A stretch of 21,451 bases of DNA from an uncultured Faecalicatena sp. (GTDB taxonomy: Bacteria; Bacillota; Clostridia; Lachnospirales; Lachnospiraceae), in the NCBI GenBank assembly GCA_902489075.1, contig CABTYO010000032.1, positions 1-21,451 on the forward strand. Direction: 5' to 3'. How positions within the stretch are numbered: the first letter of the stretch is position 1; every line of letters starts with the position of its first letter. Under the pieces are notes generated by a model. The model ran no database searches. It was not told the DNA's origin and saw only the letters and a program-made list of their open reading frames with translations. Both the position numbers and the translations under genes were made by a program. This document shows positions 12,200 through 20,000 of this stretch, in pieces.

Positions 12200-12649
12200 A
12201 TGAGCAATTTAGGCGGATTAGATGAGGATATGGTTCAGGAGAACCAGGAAGATAAGGTTGTGGATATTACAGCGTCAAGACCGAAAAGGCGCCCATTCCA
12301 TTACTGGACGGTAGGAGAGCGTGATTATAAATTAAAGCTGACCACATCGATGATTGAGAAACTTGAAAATAAGTACAGGACCAATATTGTGAACCTGGTG
12401 GGCGGAGATGGTATCCCTCCTCTGTCTGTAATGCTGACGATTATCCAGGCAGCGATGGCTCCATGGGAACATAAGGTATCCTATCAGGATGTGAAGAAAA
12501 TGTACGATACATGGTCAGAAAATGGCGGGAACCAGATGGAATTCTTCACTGGAGTATTGATGCCCACTCTTGCGGTATCCGGTTTTTTTACAGACAAGCA
12601 GGCGGAGTCGATGCTGGAAAGCATGAAGGACATGGACGATCTGCTGTAA
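12200..12649 (+). CDS. Tail assembly chaperone, G part
   Basis: A 149-aa protein with ATG 12200 after CGGAGGTAGAAG. Charged N-terminus, then RRPFHYWTVGERDYKLKLTTSMIEKLENKYRTNIVNLV (about 32-70) and LSVMLTIIQAAMAPWEHKVSYQDVKKMYDTWSENGG. It corresponds to the lambda gpG role: it coats the tape measure during assembly. Codons 128-130 end on seven consecutive T residues (12583-12589), a -1 slippery heptamer; a slip would fuse it to the T part at 12589-13011. The unshifted product ends at TAA 12647-12649. Confidence 0.85.
   Translation: MSNLGGLDEDMVQENQEDKVVDITASRPKRRPFHYWTVGERDYKLKLTTSMIEKLENKYRTNIVNLVGGDGIPPLSVMLTIIQAAMAPWEHKVSYQDVKKMYDTWSENGGNQMEFFTGVLMPTLAVSGFFTDKQAESMLESMKDMDDLL
12583..12589 (+). 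other. -1 ribosomal frameshift site (T TTT TTT)
   Basis: Seven T residues are read in frame 0 as ggT TTT TTT aca, fitting X XXY YYZ. A slip back by one base continues as TAC in the T frame. A small hairpin (ATGCT-GGAA-AGCAT, 12611-12624) starts 21 bases after the site, farther than usual, so it may not be the stimulator. Confidence 0.6.
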
Positions 12650-13011
12650 CAGACGATAGTATCTCAGGCTTGTACTGGCGGGCAATAGAATGCGGGATAC
12701 CTCCGGAGAAGTTCTGGGGGTACTCTCCTTTGGAAATCTCGGATCTCATTGAAAGCTATTATCGTGAAAAGTGTAAGAACCTGAAACAGGAGATCATGAT
12801 GGGATTCATTCTGGCAGAGACACAGGCACGATATATTTTAACAGATGAAAAGCAGGATATTCCACATCCATGGGAATATTATCCAGAACTGTTCGGAGAA
12901 GAAAAAGAACAGCACAACAGACAGCAGGAAGTCAATAGGCTGGAAAGTTACAAAGAAGCCAGACGATCCTATATTACAGAGTTTAATAAACGCAGGCAGC
13001 AGGGACAGTGA
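12589..13011 (+). CDS. Tail assembly chaperone, T part (reached by -1 frameshift)
   Basis: The -1 frame after the T7 run continues to TGA 13009-13011. The G-T fusion would be about 270 aa (130 + 140). The T part contains ISGLYWRAIECGIPPEKFWGYSPLEISDLIESYYREKCK, a pattern usual for the T domain (often IECGI...W.YS..EI.D...SY), then a helical, charged end (EYYPELFGEEKEQHNRQQEVNRLESYKEARR). No ATG with a ribosome binding site opens the frame near the T domain; the ATG at 12511 and a TTG at about 12670 lack such sites. This supports frameshift expression. In long-tailed phages the minor G-T product recruits the tape measure and the tube protein. Confidence 0.75.
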   Translation, partial: YRQAGGVDAGKHEGHGRSAVTDDSISGLYWRAIECGIPPEKFWGYSPLEISDLIESYYREKCKNLKQEIMMGFILAETQARYILTDEKQDIPHPWEYYPELFGEEKEQHNRQQEVNRLESYKEARRSYITEFNKRRQQGQ

Positions 13012-13029
13012 TCTCTGCCATTTTTTTTT
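12999..13029 (+). terminator. Terminator-like hairpin before the tape measure gene
   Basis: GCAGGGA (12999-13005), loop CAGTGA, TCTCTGC (13012-13018) with one G-U pair, then CA and nine T residues (13021-13029). It overlaps the stop of the chaperone T frame and precedes the tape measure ribosome binding site. Confidence 0.65.
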
Positions 13030-13049
13030 AGAAAGGAGGTGAAAATCTA

Positions 13050-16000
13050 ATGGGGGAGACTTTGGAAAAATTGAAAGTCGTGATCGAAGGATCAACAAAT
13101 CCATACAAGAAGGCCATTAGTGAAGCAAAGTCAGAGACAAAGAAAATGACAGAGTCGATTAATGCCGAGATGAAACGTATAAAGGCTCCGATGGAAGGTG
13201 CGGGTGTAGACAAATCAATAAAGAATGTCAACAACATTACCAACAGTGTGAAAGGATTTATCAAAGAGGCTCAGCTGGCAGCTGGTTTAAAGGTATATAC
13301 AGAAGATTACCTCAGACTGGAACGCGATATATCAAATACTGAAAAAGAAATTACAAAATTAAATCAGCAGATGGATAAGATGGACGAAAGTAAACGTTTT
13401 GTACCAACGCAGGAATTCAAGGACCTGGAAAAAAATATCAAGTCCTCAGAGACCACACTGGACGCTCTGTTACAGAAAAAAGAAAAGATGGAGTCATCCG
13501 GAAAAGATATGACTGTGACGGATGATTACAAAGAAGTTGGAGCACATTTGGAAGATGCAAAGCAGCGCCTGAATGCTCTGATTGCAAAGCAAAAAGAGTG
13601 GAACAGCATCGGTATAGAGAGTGGTGACAGCCTTGCTATGAACGAATTGTTGGAGAGTATTCAGGAAACCGAGGAAGAAGTGACATACTTAAAGGGTGAG
13701 CTTGCAGATCTTGAAAGCAATCATCAGGCGAGAATTCCTACGAATGAATTCAGTCAGCTGAAAGAGGAAATAGAGGAAACTGAAAATCAACTGAAAAGTT
13801 ATCAAGAACAGCGGTCCCAGATGATTTCAGATGGAACGGATCAGAAAGAAACAGAATCATGGCAGAAAATTGCACAGAACATCATGGGTGCAGAACAGCG
13901 TCTGAATGAGTACATAGCCAGGAAAAATCACCTGGAGAACGCAGGAGAAGATGTTCGGTTTAATGGCGGGCTGAAAAGCAGCAGTTTTGGTTCAACAGCA
14001 GAAGCGGTTTCAAATCATGGTATTGAAATGGTAAAAGAGTCTATAAAGCAGATGAATGAAGCTCTGTCAGAGTCAATTAGAAAGATTCCTGTCTTTGGAC
14101 GAGTTGCTTCGGAGACAGCATTCATTGCATCCAAGGCATTTGGCGGACTAAGGAATGTGTTCGAAAGAGTATCGCCTGCGATTAAGAAAGCAGGAGGGGC
14201 AGCGGCGTCACTGATCAAGCGGTTTTCATCAGGGATTCCTGTAATAAAAGGTTTTACAGGAGCAGTAAAAAAGAACGGGAATGCATTTGGCGGTGGACTT
14301 TTTAATATCCTGAAATATACCCTGGGTATTCGTAGTTTATTTGTATTGGCAAACCGGCTGCGAAGTGCTTTAGTAGAAGGTTTTAAGAACTTGGCGCAAT
14401 ACAGTGGGACAACAAATGCAAGTTTGTCTATGCTGATGTCAAGCCTTACACAGTTAAAAAATAGTTTCGCTACAGCGTTCGCTCCAATCCTAAATGTCAT
14501 TGCTCCGATCCTGAATTTTCTCATCCAGAAGATTTCACAGGCTGTAACGGCTATCGGTATGTTGTTTGCTACACTGACCGGACAGTCATCTTTTATTAAA
14601 GCAAAAAAGGTCAATCAGGATTATGCAGCCAGTTTAAACAATAACGCTGCTGGTGCAAACAAGGCCAATGAAGCCAATAAGAAACTTCAAAGAACCATAC
14701 TGGGATTTGACCAGATCAACAAATTGGATGATCATTCAGATACCGGGGGAGCTGATGGCGGCGCTGGTGGCGGAGGCGGCGGACTATCACCTGCTGACAT
14801 GTTCGAGGAAGTTTCCATTCCTAATAAGATTAAAGCATTTGCGGATAAACTGAAAGAGGCATGGAGAAAAGCGGATTTTACAGAAATCGGACAGATCGTT
14901 GGGAACAAGCTGAATGAAGCTATGCAGAAAATTCCCTGGGATAAGATCAGAGAGACTTCAAGCCGGATCGCAAAGTCAATTGCTACATTCCTGAATGGAT
15001 TTATTGATGCAACAGACTGGAAATTAGTGGGGAGCACGCTTGGAAATGGTATAAATACGGTATTAGATTTTGCTTATACCTTTGTAACAACATTTAATTG
15101 GAAAAAGTTTGGACGGGCTATTTCAGATTTTATCAATGGTGCTGTACGTACAATCGAATGGTCAAGAATTGGCACAACGATATCTGATAGCGTGAAAGGT
15201 ATATTAGATCTCTTTATTTCGGCAATTAGGGGCACGGATTGGAAAAAAATTGGAGATTCTCTTGGAACTTTGCTAGCTAATATAGATTGGAAGGGCATAA
15301 TAACAAAGGCTCTTACTCTTCTGATGAGTTTGCCAAAAGCTATATTCGATATGATATCCGGAGCTATTTCAGCTGTAGATTGGGGACAGCTGGTTAAGGA
15401 TATTGCTGGAGGTATTGGCAATTTCCTTGTGAACTTTGATTGGGCCGGAACGTTCAAGAGTGCAGGTGAGCTTGTAGGTGAAGCATTTAAGGCTCTTTTT
15501 GATGTTGGAAAAGTTATCGGTGATGCTATTTCAGAGGCAGTTGCTACAGCAAAGGAATATTTTCAAGAGAAAATAGAAGAATGTGGTGGCAGTATAGTTC
15601 GTGGAATCTTAAAGGGAATAGTCGATGGTCTCGCGGGCATTGGTCAGTGGATTATTGATAATATTTTCACTCCATTTATTGATGGATTCAAAGAAGCATT
15701 TGGAATTCACAGTCCCTCAACAGTAATGGCAGAGCAGGGAGCATATATAATAGAGGGTCTGTTGAAAGGGCTTATTGGCAATGTTAAATCTGTAATTACC
15801 TGGTTCACGAAATTGCCGGGAAGGATAAAAACAGCTCTAGGGAATGCAAAGGAGTGGCTGGTTGAAAAAGGAAAGGATGCAATTGAAGGGATTAAAAACG
15901 GATATGACGCAGTAAAGGACAGCAAGTTATTCTCCAAATTTCGAAAGCTGAAAGAGGATGCATTTTCATCGGTCGGAGATATTGCCGGAAAGGTAAAGTC

Positions 16001-16703
16001 AAAAGGCACAGATATTATCAACGGTGTTAAGCAGGGATATGAGAACAGTAAGCAAAGCGGCCTTCTGTCAAAGGTTGCCACATTGAAGGAAAATGTGTTT
16101 TCTTCTATCGGGGATGTAGCGAAGCATGTTAAAGCAAAAGGTGTTGACATTTCTTCGGGGATCAAATCAGGATATGAAGGCAGCAAAAGCATGATCAGAT
16201 CAGCTGTGTCAGGTATTCCTAATTTGATTTCTTCCGGTATCGGAAGTCTTTGGAATGTAGGTAAAAATGCTATAAGTTCTTTTGCAAGGGGCTTTTCATC
16301 AATACATATACCCATGCCACATATCGGATGGGATTGGAACCAATTTCATCTCGGCAGCCTTTCGTTTAGCGTACCAAGCTTTAATTTGAGCTGGTATGCA
16401 AAAGGCGGATTCCCAGAAGCCGGGGAGATGTTCATGGCACGCGAGAACGGCCCTGAGCTTGTAGGACGTATGGGAAGAAGATCAGCTGTTGCGAATAATG
16501 ACCAGATCATAGAAGGAATCAAGTCGGGCGTTTATGATGCTGTGGTGGAGGCAATGATGATGTTCCAGGGAAGTGGATCGGGAAATGATAAGGAGCCAGT
16601 GATAGAGCTGACAATTATTGCCGACTCGGAGTCTCTTTACAAATTTGTACGAAAAGGAAAAGAAAAGGCTGACAGAAGATTTGAAGCTGTGGTTACAGTG
16701 TAG
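13050..16703 (+). CDS. Tape measure protein
   Basis: A 1217-aa protein with ATG 13050 after AGAAAGGAGGTGA. Residues 1-45 show the usual start (LEKLKVVIEGSTNPYKKAISEAK). About 85-300 are coiled coil with an internal duplication (VPTQEFKDLEKNI at 118-130, IPTNEFSQLKEEI at 229-241). Hydrophobic helices lie near 415-510. A glycine-rich linker (565-579) follows. About 625-800 contain Trp repeats (DWKLVG, NWKKFG, EWSRIG, DWKKIG, DWKGI, DWGQL, DWAGT) roughly 15-50 residues apart. FGIHSPSTVMAEQGAYIIEGLLKGL (884-908) is a widespread tape-measure motif. A 45-residue tandem repeat is at 940-1047, and KGGFPEAGEMFMARENGPELVG (1118-1139) is the common C-terminal motif. It sets tail length and passes into the host envelope during DNA ejection. 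No lytic peptidase motif is obvious. Confidence 0.94.
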   Translation: MGETLEKLKVVIEGSTNPYKKAISEAKSETKKMTESINAEMKRIKAPMEGAGVDKSIKNVNNITNSVKGFIKEAQLAAGLKVYTEDYLRLERDISNTEKEITKLNQQMDKMDESKRFVPTQEFKDLEKNIKSSETTLDALLQKKEKMESSGKDMTVTDDYKEVGAHLEDAKQRLNALIAKQKEWNSIGIESGDSLAMNELLESIQETEEEVTYLKGELADLESNHQARIPTNEFSQLKEEIEETENQLKSYQEQRSQMISDGTDQKETESWQKIAQNIMGAEQRLNEYIARKNHLENAGEDVRFNGGLKSSSFGSTAEAVSNHGIEMVKESIKQMNEALSESIRKIPVFGRVASETAFIASKAFGGLRNVFERVSPAIKKAGGAAASLIKRFSSGIPVIKGFTGAVKKNGNAFGGGLFNILKYTLGIRSLFVLANRLRSALVEGFKNLAQYSGTTNASLSMLMSSLTQLKNSFATAFAPILNVIAPILNFLIQKISQAVTAIGMLFATLTGQSSFIKAKKVNQDYAASLNNNAAGANKANEANKKLQRTILGFDQINKLDDHSDTGGADGGAGGGGGGLSPADMFEEVSIPNKIKAFADKLKEAWRKADFTEIGQIVGNKLNEAMQKIPWDKIRETSSRIAKSIATFLNGFIDATDWKLVGSTLGNGINTVLDFAYTFVTTFNWKKFGRAISDFINGAVRTIEWSRIGTTISDSVKGILDLFISAIRGTDWKKIGDSLGTLLANIDWKGIITKALTLLMSLPKAIFDMISGAISAVDWGQLVKDIAGGIGNFLVNFDWAGTFKSAGELVGEAFKALFDVGKVIGDAISEAVATAKEYFQEKIEECGGSIVRGILKGIVDGLAGIGQWIIDNIFTPFIDGFKEAFGIHSPSTVMAEQGAYIIEGLLKGLIGNVKSVITWFTKLPGRIKTALGNAKEWLVEKGKDAIEGIKNGYDAVKDSKLFSKFRKLKEDAFSSVGDIAGKVKSKGTDIINGVKQGYENSKQSGLLSKVATLKENVFSSIGDVAKHVKAKGVDISSGIKSGYEGSKSMIRSAVSGIPNLISSGIGSLWNVGKNAISSFARGFSSIHIPMPHIGWDWNQFHLGSLSFSVPSFNLSWYAKGGFPEAGEMFMARENGPELVGRMGRRSAVANNDQIIEGIKSGVYDAVVEAMMMFQGSGSGNDKEPVIELTIIADSESLYKFVRKGKEKADRRFEAVVTV
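15867..16190 (+). repeat. 135-bp in-frame tandem repeat in the tape measure gene (about 2.4 copies)
   Basis: Residues 940-984, 985-1029 and 1030-1047 start KGKDAIEGIKNGYDAVKDS, KGTDIINGVKQGYENSKQS and KGVDISSGIKSGYEGSKS. The first two units also share FSSVGDIAGKVKS versus FSSIGDVAKHVKA. Copies are diverged at DNA level. Confidence 0.85.
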
Positions 16704-16719
16704 GAGGTGATGGGATAAA

Positions 16720-17076
16720 ATGTCAATGATTTTAGTGGACGGATCCGAAATAAAGGATCCGTCTGTTTTTGAATGGGGATTGCAGGATATATCAGCCTCA
16801 GATGCAGGAAGAACCGATGACACAATCATGCATAAGAATCGTCTTGGCCAGAAACGAAAGCTAAAGATGGCATGGAATAATCCGACACCCAGTGAGGCAG
16901 CAACTATACTCCAGGCATTTGATCCGGAATATATTATGGTGACTTATCCGGATGCAAAAAGTGGATTAACAGAAACAAGAGAATTTTATACGGGTGACAA
17001 GTCTGCTCCCATGCGTGCTTGGACTGCACGATATAAGCGATATATTCAGGTGACATTCGATATTATAGAAAGGTGA
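16720..17076 (+). CDS. Small tail-tip protein between tape measure and tail-tip protein (DUF6711-like)
   Basis: A 118-aa protein with ATG 16720 after GGAGGTGATGGG. ILVDGSEIKDPSVFEWGLQDISASDAGRTDDTIMHKNRLGQKRKLKMAWNNPTPSEAATILQAFDPEYIMVTYPDAKSG and the end AMRAWTARYKRYIQVTFDIIER-type strands match small tail proteins annotated DUF6711 (assignment from memory). By position it takes the distal-tail slot, but at 118 aa it is half the size of classical Dit, so it is probably only the hub-like domain. The first codons hold a perfect inverted repeat followed by T residues (16738-16770). Confidence 0.75.
   Translation: MSMILVDGSEIKDPSVFEWGLQDISASDAGRTDDTIMHKNRLGQKRKLKMAWNNPTPSEAATILQAFDPEYIMVTYPDAKSGLTETREFYTGDKSAPMRAWTARYKRYIQVTFDIIER
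16738..16770 (+). other. Terminator-like inverted repeat inside the start of the tail-tip gene
   Basis: GACGGATCC (16738-16746), loop GAAATAAA, GGATCCGTC (16755-16763), then TGTTTTT. The 9-bp arms are perfect. The element lies in codons 7-17 of the gene at 16720. Confidence 0.5.
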
Positions 17077-17082
17077 TGGCAT

Positions 17083-20000
17083 ATGATCAACACAACAACA
17101 GAATTTAAAAAGGCGTTAGAAAAAAATAGTGTGTGCACAAAGAAAGCCACTATCCTTCTCAAAAATGGAACATTATTGAATGTTGATGACAGCAAAATTT
17201 CCCAGGGCGGATTGAAAATTGATGATGGAATATCGAATCAGAAGTTTGATGTCGGCACTGCCGTTGTCAATAAACTGACTCTGAATTTAAACAACAGATA
17301 TGATGACTTCTCGGGCTATGATTTTACTAATGCGGTGGTTACTGTCTGGGTAGGAAAGCAATTGACAGACAGAATCGAATGGTTGAAAAAGGGCGTATTT
17401 AACACGGATGACCCGACTTCTACTCCGGCCATTTTGACATTGGAATGTCTGGACAATATGTCCAAGTTTGATACAGCCTACGATGGTGGCATCAGCTTCC
17501 CAGCTACGCTCCAGGCGCTTGTGCAGCACTGCTGTACCCAGTGCGGAGTATTACTGGCAGACGGACAGTTCCCGAATTACAATTACCGGATCGAGAGAGA
17601 TCCATTCGGGGATAATAGCATTACCTATCGGGCAATCATTGCGTACTGCGTGCTTCTGGCCGGATGCTATGCCCGGTGTAACACAGACGGGCGGCTGGAG
17701 TTTAAGTGGTACGATACGGCTGCCTTTGATGGTTTGATAGACGGAGGTGTATTTGACAAGACCGATGCCGACTATTACCAGACGGGAGATAATCTGGATG
17801 GTGGAAATTTTACGAATTACAGTAGTGGTGACAGTGCAGATGGTGGTACATTTACGGAGGCACTGCCATACCACCATATCTACAGTTTTAGCAGCCTCTC
17901 TGTATCCACAGAGGATGTAGTGATAACCGGCATCCGGGTGACCGCCGTCGACTCTGAGGACAGCACCGGAAAGAAAGTTGAGGGCGAGACTTATCTGTGC
18001 GGAGTTGATGGATACATTCTGGATGTGTCAGGTAACCCCCTGATCGAGGCTGGGAAAGCCAAAATAGTTGCAGAATATCTGGCATCCAGGATCGTGGGAA
18101 TGCGGTTCCGTCCATTTACGGCCAGCGCAATCGGAGATCCGAGCTGGGAGGCAGGTGACGCGGTAGTAATTACGGACCGCAAGGGAAACAGCTATAAAAC
18201 CTATCTCACAAATGTTACTTACAGCACTGGGGGATATGCCTCTATCAGCTGCGACGCGGATCCGCCTGCCCGGCATAGTGCCGATCGGTATGCAGAGATT
18301 AACAAGATTGTGGCGGATATCAAAAAGGATAATCAGCAGAAGCTCTCTGAGTATGCTCAGTATCTGGATCAGATGAACCAATTGGCCGTGAATGCTATGG
18401 GATATTATGAAACCGTGGATACACAGGATGACGGCAGTACTGTTACATACATGCATGATAAACCGAAACTATCAGAAAGTACCATAGTGTACAAGCAGTC
18501 TATAGATGGTTTCTTCTGGTCACAGGACGGCGGGAAGACATGGAACGGCGGTATTGATAAAAGTGGAAATGCGGTTATGAATGTAATCGCGGCCATGGGA
18601 CTCCGTGCGGACTGGATCGACTCCGGCCGCATCCAGGTAAAAGACGATGACGGAAATATCATTTTTCTGGTGGATATGGACACTAAGAAAATTATCATTG
18701 CCGGTGACTCCGTGATGATTGGCGGACAGAATGCAGTAGAGGCCCTGGATGAGGTCAGAAAAGAAGCAAAAAATGCAAGGGCTCTGCAGATATCCTTGAC
18801 GAATGATTACCAGGGGATCCCGACGGATGAGAAGGGACATTACAGTACCATAGACGCGGGCACTAAAGTAAGCGTGTTGTATGGACACATGGATGTAAGC
18901 GCTGACTGTTCATATACTCTGTCAGAAAGCGCAGGCATAGCGGGGATATGGGACAAGGCAGCGAGAACCTATACTGTAACTGGTCTGTCGACTGATAACG
19001 GGTGGGTTGATATTACAGTAGCCTATCTGAGCACGTTCACTGTGACAAAGAGATTCAGTGTCTCAAAGATCAAAAACGGCGCTCCCGGCGACAGCCCTAA
19101 ACTATGTGCCATCACCGGGGGACAGGTTATAAAGTATGAGTCTGGCAGCAGTGCACCGGTTCCGGAGAGTCTGACTCTGACAGCCGAATACCAGAATACC
19201 ACACATGGAAAATGGCAGTATCGGAACGCCTCAGGAGTATGGACTGATTTTGTGCCGGTGCAAACAAAGACTGCGATCACAATACCAGAGGACTCTTCGG
19301 CCTGGGTAGGAAGTACGGCCGTGCTTCGAGCCGTTGATACAACGCAGACAGCAATGGATACTATTACGCTGGCGAAGCTGCGCGATGGGGAGAAAGGTGA
19401 TGCAGGAACAACTGGGACAGGTTATACGGTCCTGTTGAGCAATGAGTCCTATGTCTTTGCAGGCAATGTAACCGCGGCGATTGCGGGTAGTACTTCCACA
19501 GATGTGACCGCATTTAAAAATACAGTCCAGATAGCTGCTACAGTAACAAAGATTGGCAACACCACAGTATCCGGAAATGCAACGGGGGTTGCAACTGGAT
19601 TCAATGGCCTGACAGCGGCAGTGACAGGAAATGGCACGACTGCATGTAAAATCTCATTTACAGCAACCAGTAGTCTTACAACGAAGAATGGCAGTGTGCC
19701 TTTAACAATAACAGTAGATGGGAAAACATACACAAAGTATTTTTCCTTCTCCTTGTCGCTTAAGGGCGATTCAGGAGCTGCCGGAAGAACTTACTTTATC
19801 GAACCATCCACGGATATCCTGAAACGGTCTCAGGATAACTCGATCAATCCAAATTTTGTACAGTTTAACTCCTATTACCGGGATGGGTCCAGTGCCACAC
19901 GGACGGCATACGCAGGGCGGTGGATCATTGAGGAGACAACGGACGGCAACACCTGGACCACTATTTACACATCATCTGCAAATGAAAGTTCTGTAAAACA

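Noticed and set aside
12511..12588. ATG at 12511 as an independent start of tail chaperone T
   Set aside because: No ribosome binding site, it lies deep inside the G part, and the encoded residues there look like an out-of-frame shadow; frameshift at 12583-12589 explains the T domain better.
12607..12631. Hairpin as frameshift stimulator
   Set aside because: Starts 21 bases after the slippery run with a 5-bp main stem; too far and too weak to claim.
14015..14614. 199-codon minus-strand frame inside the tape measure gene
   Set aside because: A long but low-information antisense frame opposite a helical, codon-biased gene; no start signals. The same holds for 15707-16315 (202 codons).
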